Source: Cyrtodaria siliqua (taxonomy: Eukaryota > Mollusca > Bivalvia > Adapedonta > Hiatellidae). Taken from it: a stretch of DNA of 64,000 nt. The stretch is taken from assembly GCA_037043455.1 (NCBI GenBank), contig JAWPHD010011427.1:1-64000 (forward strand), given 5' to 3'. The notes under the pieces were generated by a model. The model was not told the origin of the DNA. It searched no databases and saw only the letters and a program-made list of their open reading frames with translations. Position 1 is the first letter of the stretch. Every line of letters starts with the position of its first letter. Made by a program: the position numbers and the translations under genes. This document shows, one piece after another, positions 35,278 through 47,499 of the stretch.

Positions 35278-35433
35278 AAATAAAATCAGGCGTGGTTTAA
35301 TGGGATATGGGATATGGAGGAAGAAGATAATAAAATGTGTTCAACGTGATTTATATATTAAGCTGCAACATGTGTTTTTATATTCACATTTTTGTATCTT
35401 GTCTGTCATCATATTATCATCATATATGTGTCA

Positions 35434-38400
35434 TCCTTACCGGTAAGAACTGTGTCATCCCTGACGGCAAGCACTGTGTCTTCCTTGACGGCAAACACTG
35501 TGTCATCCCTGACATTAAGAACTGTGTCATTACAGACGGCAAGCACTGTTTCATTCCTGACGACTAGCACTGTGTCTTCCCTGACGGTAAGCACTGTGTC
35601 ATCCCTGACGGTAAGAACTGTGTCATCCCTGAAGGCAAGCACGGTGTTATCCTTGACAACAGGTACTGTGTCATCCCTGACGGCAAGCACTGTGTCTTCC
35701 TTGACGGCAAACACTGTGTCATCCCTGACATTAAGAACTGTGTCAATACTGACGGCAATCACTGTGTCATCCTTGACGGCAAGCACTGTGTCATCCCTGA
35801 CGGTAAGAGCTGTATCCACCCTAACGGTAATAACTGTGTCATCCCTGACGGCAAGTACTGTCTCATCCCTGACGTTAAGCACTGGGTCTTCCCTAACGGT
35901 AAGCATTGTGTCAACCCTGACGGTAAGTAATTTGTCACCCCAGACGGTAAAAACTGTGTCATCCCTGACGTTAAACACTATGTCATCCCGGACGGTAAGA
36001 ACTACTGTGTCATCCTTGACAGTAAGAACTGTGTCATCCTTGTTGGTAAACACTATGTCATCTTTGAGGGGTAGCACTGTCATCTTTGATGGTAAGCACT
36101 GTGTCATATTTGATGGTAAGCACTGTGTCATCCTTGATGGTAAGTACTGTGCCATTCCTGACGATAAGAACTCTATCAACCTCGTCAAGAACTGTTTCAT
36201 CCCTGACGTTATGCACTATGTCATCCTTGATGGTAAGCACTGTGTCATTCCTGACAATAAAAACAGTGTCATCCTTGATGGTAAGCACAGTGTCATCCTT
36301 GATGGCAAGCACTGCGTCATCCTTGATGGTAAGCACTGTGTCATCCTTGATGGCAAGCACTGTGTCATCCTTGATGGTAAGCACTGTGTCATTCCTGACG
36401 ATAAAAACTGTGTCATCATTAATGGTAAGCACTGTGTCATCCTTGATGGTAAGCACAGTGTCATCCTTGATGATAAGCACTGCGACATCCTTGATGATAA
36501 GCACAGTGTCATCCTTGATGGCAAGCACTGCGTCATCCTTGATGGTAAGCACTGTGTCATCCTTGATGGCAAGCACTATGTCATCGTTGATGGTATGCAC
36601 TGTGTCATCCTTGACTGTAAGCACAGTGTCATCCTTGATGCTAAGCCCAGTGTCATCTTTGATTGTAAGCACTGCGTCATACTTGATTGTAAACACTCCG
36701 TCATCCTTGATTGTAAGCACTGGGTCATCCTTGATTGTAAGCACTGGGTCATTCTTGATGGTAAGCACTGCGTCATCCTTGAATGTAAGCTCTGCGTCAT
36801 ACTTGATTGTAAACACAGTGTCATCCTTGATGGTAAGCACTGTGTCATCCTTGATTGTAAGCACTGTGTCATCATTGCAGTAAGCACTGTGTCATCCTTG
36901 TTTGTAAACACAGTGTCATCCTTGATGCTAAGCACTGCGTCATCCTTGATGGTAAGCACTGCGTCAACCTTGATTGTAAACACTGCATCATCCTTGATTT
37001 AAGCACTACGTTATCCTTGATGGTAAGCACTGTGTCATCCTTGTTTGTAAACACAGTGTCATCCTTGATGCTAAGCATTGCGTCATCCTTGATGGTAAGC
37101 CCAGTGTCATCCTTGATGGTAAGCAATGATTCATCCTTGATTATAAGAACTGCGTCATCATTGATTGTATGCACTGCGTCATCCTTGATTTAAGCACTGG
37201 GTCATCCTTGATGTTAAGCACTGCGTCATCCTTGATTGTAAGCACTGCGTCATCCTTGATTTAAGCATTACGTCATCCTTGATTGCAAACACTGTGTCAT
37301 CCTTGTTTAGTAAGCACTGTGTCATCCTTGTTGGTAAACACTATGTCATCTTTGAGGGGTAGCACTGTCATCTTTGATGGTAAGCACTGTGTCATATTTG
37401 ATGGTAAGCACTGTGTCATCCTTGATGGTAAGTACTGTGCCATTCCTGACGATAAAAACTCTATCAACCTCGATGGTAAACACTGTGTCATCCTTGATAG
37501 TGAGCAATGTGTCATCGTTGATGGTATGCACTGTGTCATCCTTGTGTGTAATAACAGTGACATCCTTGATGGTAAGCACTGTGTCTTCCTTGACGGCAAA
37601 CACTGTGTCATCCCTGACATTAAGAACTGTGTCATTACTGACGGTAAGCACTGTTTCATTCCTGACGACTAGCACTGTGTCATCCCTGACGGTAAGCACT
37701 GTGTCATCCATGACGGTAAGAACTGTGTCATCCCTGAAGGCAAGCACGGTGTAATCCTTGACAACAGGTACTGTGTCATGTCATCCCTGACGGCAATCAC
37801 TGTGTCATCATTGACGGAAAGCACTGTGTCATCCCTGACGGTAAGAGCTGTATCATCCCTGACGGTAATAACTGTGTCATCCCTGACGTCAAGTACTGTC
37901 TCATCCCTGACGTTAAGCACTGTGTCTTCCCTAACGGTAAGCATTGTGTCAACCCTGACGGTAAGTAATTTGTCATCCCAGACGGTAAAAACTGTGTCAT
38001 CCCTGACGTTAAACACTATGTCATCCCGGACGGTAAGAATTACTGTGTCATCCTTGTTGGTAAACACTATGTCATCTTTGAGGGGTAGCACTGTCATCTT
38101 TGATGGTAAGCACTGTGTCATATTTGATGGTAAACACTGTGTCATCCTTGACGGTAAGTACTGTGCCATTCCTGACGATAAGAACTCTATCAACCTCGAT
38201 GGTAAACACTGTGTCATCCTTGTTGGTAAACACTATGTCATCTGATGATCTTTGAGGGGTAGCACTGTCATCCTTGATAGTAAGCAATGTGTCATCCTTG
38301 ATGGTATGCACTGTGTCATCCTTGACGCTAAACACTGTGTCATCCTTGATGGTAAGAACTGTGTCATCCTTGATGGTAAGTTGTCTCATCCCTGGCGTCA

Positions 38401-40413
38401 AGAACTGTTTCATCCCTGACGTTATGCACTATGTCATCCTTGATGGTAAGCACTGTGTCATTCCTGACAATAAAAACTGTGTCATCATTAATGGTAAGCA
38501 CTGTGTCATCCTTGATGGTAAGCACAGTGTCATCCTTGATGATAAGCACTGCGACATCCTTGATCGTAAGCAGTGTATCATCTTTGATTGTAAGCACTGT
38601 GTCATCCTTGCAGTAAGCACTATGGCATCCTTGTTTGTAAGCACAGTGTCATCCTTGATGGTAAGCACAGTGTCATCCTTGATGGTAAGCACAGTGTCAT
38701 CCTTGATGGCAAGCACTGCGTCATCCTTGATGGTAAGCACTGTGTCATCCTTGATAGCAAGCACTGTGTCATCCTTGATGGTAAGCACTGTGTCATTCCT
38801 GACGATAAAAACTGTGTCATCATAAATGGTAAGCACTGTGTCATCCTTGATGGTAAACACAGTGTCATCCTTGATGATAAGCACTGCGACATCCTTGATG
38901 ATAAGAACAGTGTCATCATTGATGGCAAGCACTGCGTCATCCTTGATGGTAAGCACTGTGTCATCCTTGATGGCAAGCACTGTGTCATCCTTGATGGTAA
39001 TCACTGTGTCATCCTTGACTGTAAGCACAGTGTCATCCTTGATGCTAAGCACTGTGTCATCCTTGATGCTAAGCCCAGTGTCATCTTTGATGGTAAGCAC
39101 TGCGTCATACTTGATTGTAAGCACTGGGTCATCCTTGATTGTAAGCACTGGGTCATTCTTGATGGTAAGTACTGCGTCATCCTTGATTGTAAGGTCTGCG
39201 TCATACTTGATTGTAAGCACTGCGTCATCCTTGATTGTAAGCTCTGCGTCATCCTTGATTGTAAGCACTGCGTCATCCTTGTTTGTAAACACTGCGTCAT
39301 CCTTGATGGTAAGCACTGCGTCATCATTGATGGTAAGCACAGTGTCATCCTTGATGATAAGCACTGCGACATATATGATGGTAAGCACTACGTCATCCTT
39401 GATTGTAAGGTCTGCGTCATACTTGATTGTAAGCACTGCGTCATCCTTGATTGTAAGCTCTGCGTCATCCTTGATTGTAAGCACTGTGTCATCCTTGTTG
39501 GTAAGCACTGCGTCATCATTGATGGTAAGCACAGTGTCATCCTTGATGATAAGCACTGCGACATCCTCGATGGTAAGCACTGTGTCATCCTTGATTGTAA
39601 GCACTGTGTCATCCCTGCAGTAAGCACTATGCCATCCTTGTTTGTAAGCACAGTGTCATCCTTGGTGGTAAGCACTGTGTCTTCCTTGATTGTAAGCACT
39701 GTGTCATCATTGCAGTAAGCACTGTGTCATCCTTGTTTGTAAACACAGTGTCATCCTTGATGCTAAGCACTGCGTCATCCTTGATTGTAAGCACTGCGTC
39801 ATCCTTGATTTAAGCACTACGTCATCCTTGATTGCAAACACTGTGTCATCCTTGTTTGTAAACACTGCGTCATCCTTGATGGTAAGCAATGTGTCATCCT
39901 TGATGGTAAGCACTGTGTCATCCGTAATGGTAAGCACTGCGTCATCCTTTATTGTAAGCACTGCGTCATCCTTGATGGTAAGCACTGTGTCATCCGTAAT
40001 GGTAAGTATTGCGTCATCCTTGATGGTAAGGACTGTGTCATCCTTGTTTGTAAACACTGTGTCATCCTTGATGGTATGCACTATGTCATCCTTGATTGTA
40101 AGCACTGCATCATCCTTGATGGTAAACACTGTGTCATCCGTGATGGCATGTACTGTGTCATCTCTGACATTGAGAACTGTTTCATCCCTGATAGTAATAA
40201 CTTTTCATCCCTGACGGCAAGCACTGTGTTCTCCTTGACGACAAGCACTTTGTCAGTCCTGACGGAAATAACTACTGTGTCATCCTTGACGGTAAGAACT
40301 GTGTCATACCTGACGGCAGGAACCGTGTCATCCCTGAAGGCAAGCACTGTGTAATCCTTGGCGACAGGCACTGTGTCAACCTTGACGGCAAACACTGTGT
40401 CATCCCTGATATA
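35434..40413. repeat. 24-bp satellite, left block (about 205 copies)
   Basis: The monomer is ACTGTGTCATCCYTGAYGG followed by TAAGC or TAAGA. The left part is mostly CCCTGACGG and the middle CCTTGATGG. Because 24 bp equals 8 codons, ORFs up to 536 codons open (35392-37002 plus) and several overlap on the minus strand. They translate to serine/threonine/valine-rich or ILDGKHCV-type octapeptides. The marker TTTGAGGGGTAGCACTG recurs at about 36063, 37351, 38079 and 38249, showing higher-order duplication. Simultaneous opening of frames on both strands argues against a protein, but transcription is not excluded. Confidence 0.95.
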
Positions 40414-40427
40414 AAGAACTGTGTCAT

Positions 40428-41355
40428 TTTAAATGTAACCTTAGTACAACATTTCGATGGTTTCAAGCAAGAATCAACCACAGAATATTGCCAACAAAAA
40501 TTATTTTTTTTACCATTAAGGCCATTGATAGCCCTCTTTGTAATTTCTGTCACAAACAAGAAAGTATTTGGTCATGCCCAGAAACTCAAACGTTTCTTAA
40601 CGAAATTAAGATTTGGTTGTTAATAAAACATATACAAATTACATTCATAGAAGAACTATTTATTTTCAATATAGGAAATATGCTATCATCAATTGATTTG
40701 TACATTATTATCGAGTTAAAGTATTATATTTTTTTATCAAAACGTCTTAATAAATTGCTATCGGTCACTGCTATGAAGAATAGACTAAAATCCATACAAA
40801 GCACTGAAGTATATAGCTATTAAAAATGATAACGTAGACATTTTCCGAAAAATGGACGACTTATAGAGAAGCCTTAGATGCTTACTTATAAATACATACA
40901 TATTTTTTTTGCCAAGAAACGGATAATTGATAATATAAATTAACTAAAAGTGACAAGGACTAAGAAGATTATTATATAATTCCTTTACAGAGCGAATGTT
41001 TGCAGCCGGTATTTGGTAACCCATATTTAAAAAAAATAAAATTAACAGTAATTTAAACTAAATTCACCCAATAATGACGATTGATATAAGCTAAATACCG
41101 ATATATATCATTTTGGTTCTTCGAAAAAAAGGGACTTTCATTGTTTCTTCGATATCATATTTTTGTATATAATATTTGATTTTAAGGGATGAAAGAACCT
41201 GAATGGGAATGTGTGTTGTGAATTTAACATAATATGTATATTTTTTAAAGTATATGGTAGGATGGTCCGATCCGAACCACAACACACTCATTCACGGGGA
41301 GATTAAATGGATTTGCCTTTTTTTGGCAACGAAAAAAAAAAAGAAAAAAGAAAAA
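40428..41355 (+). mobile_element. 5'-truncated L1/Tx1-like LINE inserted in the 24-bp satellite
   Basis: A 928-bp non-satellite block splits the 24-bp array. Left flank AAGAACTGTGTCAT (40414-40427) and right flank AAGAACTATGTCAT (41356-41369) match at 13 of 14 bases and fit a target-site duplication. The right end is an A-rich tail (about 41331-41355) on the plus strand, typical of L1-type elements. The left part encodes the extreme C-terminus of the LINE protein. The middle (40830-41330) is 3' UTR-like with no ORF. Because the target is itself repetitive, the duplication is supportive rather than proof. Confidence 0.8.
40458..40823 (+). pseudogene. L1/Tx1-like LINE protein C-terminus
   Basis: About 120 codons from the 5' truncation point to TAA at 40821. 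It opens WFQARINHRILPTK and continues with DSPLCNFCHKQES, the Cys-rich motif found near the C-terminus of L1/Tx1-like LINE proteins. In intact relatives this is usually followed by a segment on the pattern HLFW-C. Here the HLFW part is missing and WSCPETQ follows directly, suggesting a small in-frame deletion. The downstream residues are I/L/K/Y-rich, as in the family. Endonuclease and reverse transcriptase domains are absent, so it cannot be functional. The first ATG is not near the left end; the frame is open from the satellite junction. Confidence 0.75.
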
Positions 41356-41369
41356 AAGAACTATGTCAT

Positions 41370-42212
41370 CCCTGACGTCAAGCATTGTGTCATCCTTGAC
41401 GGCAAGCACTGTGTCAGCCCTGACGGTAAGAACTACTGTGTCATCCTTGACGGAAAGCACTGTGTCCATCCCTGACGGTAAGAAATGTGTCATCCCTGAC
41501 GTTAAGCACTGTGTCATCCCTGACGGTAAGAACTGTCATCTTAGATGGTAAGAACTGTGTCATCCTTGACGATAAGCACTGTATCATCCCTGACGACAAG
41601 CACTGTGTCCATCCCTGACGGTAAGAACTGTGTCATTCATGACGGTTAGAACTATGTCATCTCTGGCGACAAGAACTGTGTCATCCCTGACGGCAAGTAC
41701 GGTATCACCCCTGATGGTGAGAACTGTGTCATCCTTTAAGGTAAGCACGGTGTCATCCCTAACGGTAAGCACTATGTGTCATCCCTGACGTCAAGCACTG
41801 TGTGTCATCCCTGACGGCGAGCACTGTGTCATTCGTGACGGCAAACACTGTGTCATCCCTGACGGTAAGCACTGTGTCATTCCTCACGGCAAACACTATT
41901 TCATCCCTGACGGTAATCACTGTGTCATCGATGGCGGTAAGAACTGTGTCATCCCTGACGGCAAGCACTGTGTCCATGCCTGACGGTAAAAAAACTGTGT
42001 CATCCCTGGCGGAGAGCACTGTCTCATCCCTGACGGTAAACACTGTGTCATCCCTGACGATCAGAAATGTGTCATCCCTGGCGGCTAAAACTTTATCATC
42101 CCTGACGGCAAGAACGGTGTCATTCCTAACAGCAAGAACTGTGTCATCCTTAACGATAAGCACTGTGTCATCCCTGGCAGTAAGCACTGTTTCATCCCTG
42201 ACGGTAAAAACT
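41370..42212. repeat. 24-bp satellite, middle block
   Basis: About 35 copies of ACTGTGTCATCCCTGACGG plus TAAGM, more heterogeneous than the left block. It lies between two LINE insertions. Confidence 0.92.
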
Positions 42213-42226
42213 TTGTCAATCCCTGA

Positions 42227-43551
42227 ATGAATGAATGTTGTTTTACGGCACGTCGACACATAAATAGGTCATATTGTGCGCAAAAACTGACGAAATATAT
42301 ATATAAATGAAGGATTAATTAAAAATTAATGTAAATATATCAGGATAAAACTATTAAAAAATAAGGGATGATATGGTAGTAATATAAACTATATATGTAA
42401 ATCAACGAATGCCCGAAAACGGGTATATAAAAAATTAATTATATACAAGAACATATTATACTGATTTATAAAGTCTGATTTCCTTAAGGAAATCTAAAAC
42501 TAGACTAAAATCTATAGTATTAAATAACTCGGTCATAGTATTTACATTGTAGTACCTTTGACGCATAGGATCAAAGTCTACACATTCCAGCAATATGTGT
42601 TTGACCGTTAACGGTGCAAAGCAGGGTATACATTCTGGTAATGGCTCACCTTGTAATAAATATGAATGAGTATAACGTGTATGCCCTATTCTGCACCGAG
42701 CTAGGACAACTTCCTCTCGACGAATTGGTCTACTAGAAGAGCGCCATTCTCCAAGTAACGGTTTAATTGAATGGAGTTTATTGTTAACTGACAAATCCCA
42801 GGCGGTTTGCCAAGAGTTACGAATATATGTGTTAATACAACTTTTAAAATCAGTATAAGGTAATTTGGTATTATATATATGTAGATCTAATGCTGCCTTA
42901 GCGGAACTATCAGCTCTGTCATTACCACGTATTCCTACATGGCTTGGAAGCCAGCAGAAAATAATAACATTATCAATTATAAGAGAATTGTACTTTTCTA
43001 AAAGTTGAAGCACAACTGGGTTATCATGTTTCATATTACCCAGTGCTTGAAGAGATGAAAGGGAATCAGAAAAGATTACAAAATGGTCATCATCAGATTC
43101 CTGAATATAATTTAAGGCAAGTTCAATTGCCTTAAGTTCAGCTGAAAAGATAGAAGCCTTGTCAGGCAGGCGGCTCTTTATGCTGTGTTTGTGAACAGCT
43201 GCTGCAGCTACCTTATCTCCATCTTTAGAGCCATCTGTGTAGATATGTTGAAAGCCACAGTATTTCGATTTAATTTCATTAAATTTGCTTTGAAAGACAG
43301 TAGGGTTTGTACTGGATTTGTTATTATTACAAAGATCAAAAATAATTGTTGGAGTTTCCAAAGTCCACGGTGGAATTTGTGGTACTTTGTACTTGGCAAT
43401 CAAATTTAGGTCGATTTCAGTGTCTCTTAATTTTGGTTTAATACGAAGACCAAATGGTCGAATGGCCTTTGGTTTTCGATCAAAAAGAGGTTCACAACTA
43501 GGATTAAAAACATTATCGAAAGTTGGGTTTGAAGGGTTAGACTTTAATTTA
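42227..43551 (-). mobile_element. 5'-truncated I-like LINE with RNase H, inserted in the 24-bp satellite
   Basis: A 1325-bp insertion flanked by a perfect 14-bp duplication, TTGTCAATCCCTGA (42213-42226 and 43552-43565). The element lies on the minus strand, with its 3' end at the left ending in ACAACATTCATTCAT next to the duplication. Its 3' UTR (about 230 bp) includes a CCCGTTTTCGGG palindrome near 42413-42424. The 5' part (endonuclease and reverse transcriptase) is missing, as expected for incomplete target-primed reverse transcription. The uninterrupted satellite word exists at 44321-44333, giving a paralogous empty site. Confidence 0.9.
42456..43551 (-). pseudogene. RNase H and C-terminal region of an I/Jockey-type LINE ORF2
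   Basis: An open frame of about 365 codons, intact to its own stop (42456-42458) and truncated at the 5' insertion junction. It contains an RNase H domain: YTDGSKDGDKVAAAAV (first Asp), SAELKAIELAL (Glu), FSDSLSSLQAL (Asp) and WLPSHVGIRGNDRADSSAK (His, Asn and last Asp). All four catalytic acidic positions are therefore present. It continues with CRIGHTRYTHSYLL and CIPCFAPLTVKHILLEC, the Cys/His C-terminal motif of I-like LINEs. It would degrade the RNA strand in RNA/DNA hybrids in a full element. Endonuclease and reverse transcriptase are lost, so the copy is not autonomous. The nominal ATG at 43703 lies in the flanking satellite and is not a real start. The lack of internal stops suggests a recent insertion. 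Confidence 0.9.
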
Positions 43552-43565
43552 TTGTCAATCCCTGA

Positions 43566-46105
43566 CTGTAAGAACTGTGTCATCCCTAACGGTAAACACT
43601 GTGTCGTCCCTGATATTAAGAATTGTGTCATCCCTGACGGTAAGAACTGTGTCATCCCTGACGGCAAGCATTGTGTCATCCTTGATGGCAAGCACTGTGT
43701 CATTCCTGACGGTAAGAACTACTGTGTCATCCTTGACGGAAGCATTGTGTCCATCCCTGACAGTAAGAACTGTGTCATCCCTGATAGCATGCATTGTGTC
43801 ATTCCTGACGGCAAGCACTGTGTCATCCCTGAAGACAAACACTATGGCATCCCTGACGGTAATAATTGTGTGTCATCCCTGACGACAAGCACAGTGTTAT
43901 CCTTGACGACAAACACTGTGCCATCCCAGACGGCAAACACTTTGTCAGCCCTGACGGAAAGAACATACTGTGTCATATTTGACGGTAAGAACTGTGTTAT
44001 CCCTGACGGCAAGCACTGTTTCATTCCTGACGGCAAGTACTGTGTAATCCTTGACGACAGGCACTGTGTCATCCCTGACCGCAAACACTAATATTAAGAA
44101 CCGTGTCATCCCTGGAGGTAAGAACTAGGTCATACCTGACGGCAAGCATTGTGCCATCCTTGACGACAAGCACTGTGTCAGCCCTGACGGTAAGAAATGT
44201 GTCATCCCTGAAGGCAAGCACTGTGTAATCCTTGACGACAGGCACTGTGTCTATCCCTGACGGTAAGAACTGTGTCATTCATGACGGTAAAAACTGTGTC
44301 ATCCCTGACGGTAAAAACTGTGTCAATCCCTGACGGTAAGAACTGTGACATCCCTAACGGTAAACACTGTGTTGTCCCTGATATTAAGAATTGTGTCATC
44401 CCTGACGGTAAGAACTGTGTCATCCCTGACGGCAAGCATTGTGTCATCCTTGATGGCAAGCACTGTGTCATTCCTGACGGTAAGAACTACTGTGTCATCC
44501 TTGACGGAAGCATTGTGTCCATTCCTGACAGTAAGAACTGTGTCATCCCTGATAGCATGCATTGTGTCATTCCTGACGGCAAGCACTGTGTCATCCTTGA
44601 AGACAAACACTATGTCATCCCTGACGGTAATAATTGTGTGTCATCCCTGAGGACAAGCACAGTGTTATCCTTGACGACAAACACTGTGTCATCCCAGACG
44701 GCAAACACTTTGTCAGCCCTGACGGAAAGAACATACTGTGTCATATTTGACGGTAAGAACTGTGTTATCCCTGATGGCAAGCACTGTTTCATTCCTGACG
44801 GCAAGTACTGTGTAATCCTTGACGACAGGCACTGTGTCATCCCTGACGGCAAACACTAATATTAAGAACCGTGTCATCCCTGGAGGTAAGAACTAGGTCA
44901 TACCTGACGGCAAGCATTGTGCCATCCTTGACGACAGGCACTGTGTCTATCCCTGACGGTAAGAACTGTGTCATTCATGACGGTAAAAACTGTGTCATCC
45001 CTGGAGACAAGAACTGTGTCATCCGTGGCGGCAAGAACGGTGTCATCCTTGACGGTAAGAACGGTGTCATCCCTAACGGTAAGCGCTGTGTCATCCATGA
45101 CGGCAAGCACTGTGTCATCCCTGACGGTAAGCGCTGTGTCATCCCTGACGGTAAGAACGTTGTCATCCCTAACGGTAAGCAATGTGTCATCCATGACGGC
45201 AAGCACTGTGTCATCCCTGACGGTAAGCGCTGTGTCATCCATGACGGCAAGCACTGTGTCATCCCTGACGGTATGAACGGTGTCATCCCTAACGGTAAGC
45301 ATTGTGTGATCCCTGACGGTAAGAACGGTGTCATCGCTGACGGTAAGAACGGTGTCATCCCTAACGGTAAGCACTGTGTCATCCCTAACGGTAAGCACTG
45401 TATCATCCCTAACGGTAAGCACTGTGTCATTCCTAACAGTAAGCACTGTGTCATTCCTGACGGTAAGCACTGTGTCATCCCTGACGGCAAGAACGGTGTC
45501 ATCCCTAACAGCAAGAACGGTGTCATCCCTGATGGTTAGAACGGTGTCATCCCTTACGGTAAGCACTGTGTCATCCCTATCGGCAAGCACTGTGCTATCC
45601 ATGACGGCAAGAACGGTGTCATCCCTGACTGTAAGAACGGTGTCATCCCTGACGGTAAGCACTGTGTCATCCCTGACGGTAAGCAATGTGTCATCCCTGA
45701 CGGTAAGCAATGTGTGTCATCCCTGACGGTAAGCACTGTGTCATTCCTGACGGCAAGCACTGTGTCATCCCTGACGGTAAGAACGGTGTCATCCCTAACG
45801 GTAAGAACGGTGTCATCCATGACGGCAAGCACTGTGTCATCCCTGACGGCAAGCACTGTGTCATCCCTAACGGTAAGCACTGTGTCATTCCTAGCGGCAA
45901 GCACTGTGTCATCCCTGACGGTAAGAACAGTGTCATCCCTAACGGTAAGCGCTGTGTCATCCATGACGGCAAGCACTGTGTCATCCCTGACGGTAAGAAC
46001 GGTGTCATCCCTGACGGTAAGCACTGTGTCATCCCTGACGGCAAGCACTGTGTCATCCCTGACGGTAAGAACGGTGTCATCCCTGATGGTAAGAACGGTG
46101 TCATA
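43566..46105. repeat. 24-bp satellite, right block
   Basis: About 105 copies, mostly CCCTGACGG type. Two 535-bp blocks, 43558-44093 and 44326-44861, are near identical and offset by 768 bp (32 monomers). From about 45000 a GAACGGTGTCATCC subtype dominates. Long ORFs of VIPDGKHC or TVSSLTVS octapeptides on the plus strand, and minus-strand counterparts, are by-products of the 8-codon period. Confidence 0.95.
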
Positions 46106-46652
46106 TAATTAAAATACAATTATAATTCAAGTACACCACTTGATACCTTATCTACAAACCAGTTTTGTATAAAACAATCAACAACTCTTTTATAAAGTAT
46201 TTAACATTAACATAATTTGGGTCATTCCAGACATTTGTAAAACCATTCGTTTAACATGTTTTATATTCGGTGTCCAATTTTTGTACCCATTTTCACAATA
46301 TTTTAGTGACGATATGTAAATATTTTCAAGTATTATGTTAACTTATCTGTTTTCAAAAATTTCAACCAGTATTTAAGTATTTTTATATAACGCGTAATAA
46401 ATAAAGGATATCTGCCTCATTCTCATTTATTCCTGATGTACAAGACCTGTTTTCACTTTTAAGATTTGCTTACACAGTTTCAAATGTATTCTTTCCATTT
46501 GCTTTGATGCTGTGTGTATTTCAAAATTGACCCCACAAATGAATCAAATAGTTTAGCCTTACTTTTCTACAGTTTACTTAGAGAACTTTTTCAATAAGTT
46601 TTCTTGGTTAAGTGCAAAATTTCCAGTATAATTAAAAACTGTACCTAAATAG

Positions 46653-46657
46653 TCATC

Positions 46658-46689
<32 letters not shown>

Positions 46690-46724
46690 CATCATCATAG
46701 TCATCATCATCATCATCATCATCA
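46653..46724 (+). repeat. (TCA)n microsatellite
   Basis: About 24 units of TCA/ATC with two interruptions (CACC and ATAG). Confidence 0.95.
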
Positions 46725-47149
46725 GGAATGTAACAGTGATATTTAATTCACTTCTTTATTAATGGCATATAAACTTCCTGATAGCTATCGTTTTGCAATT
46801 AACTTCCTTAATAGTAAATACGAAAGAAAATGACCGTTTTTGTTTGCAAGTTGAGAGTACAAGGGCATTATTTATTGTTAGCACAATGACACGACCAAAC
46901 GGGCATAATCTTACATAGCAGGTCATGACCAATTAAACAAGAAAGTTACCAATGACAAACATTGAGGAGAAAAACCGTGTGATATGGTTTAAACCCGCAG
47001 AAAAACAAGAGGCTCTACTGGCTATATAGAGCATGGGGTTGGTGGGTGGGTGAATTATTAGTTGTTGTAACACTTATGACAAAACCTTTTGCCCTGAATT
47101 GGGCAAAATGACGGTCGAACCACATATAGATTACTGCAAGTTCCCCATT

Positions 47150-47499
47150 ACTGCAAGTTCCCCAAGTTGTACATATGTAGAGGGGCCTCTTTACGCTGGA
47201 GGGCAAAACCCGTTTTATAAATGCATTCACATTTGGAAGATATTATTTTGTGTGTGTGTTTTTTTACCCAATTACCCCCTAGGGGGCCCCAGCAGATGGA
47301 ACCAAAATACGAAAACTTATTTTGCATCTACACATCCTTAACTAAGAAATACACCACACATGAACTTGAAATCTCAAAGGGTATGGAGGGAGTTAGCGTC
47401 ACAATGTGAACACTTAGCTATAATAGATAACTGCAAGTTCCCCAAGTTGTACCGTTGTAGAGGGGCCACTTTATGCAGGAGATCAAACCCCGTTTTATA
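47150..47499. repeat. Pair of direct 70-bp repeats
   Basis: ACTGCAAGTTCCCCAAGTTG starts both units (47150 and 47430), which continue through GTAGAGGGGCC and end in CCCGTTTTATA. The spacer is about 210 bp. A further partial ACTGCAAGTTCCCCATT lies at 47133. Confidence 0.85.

Noticed and set aside
35392..37002. 536-codon ORF as a secreted or repetitive structural protein gene
   Set aside because: It is made only of 24-bp satellite monomers. Comparable ORFs are open on the minus strand and in other plus frames, there is no signal sequence, and the start lies in flanking AT-rich DNA.
43552..43703. N-terminal 50 residues of the RNase H ORF
   Set aside because: They are read from the 24-bp satellite outside the 14-bp target duplication and are not part of the LINE.
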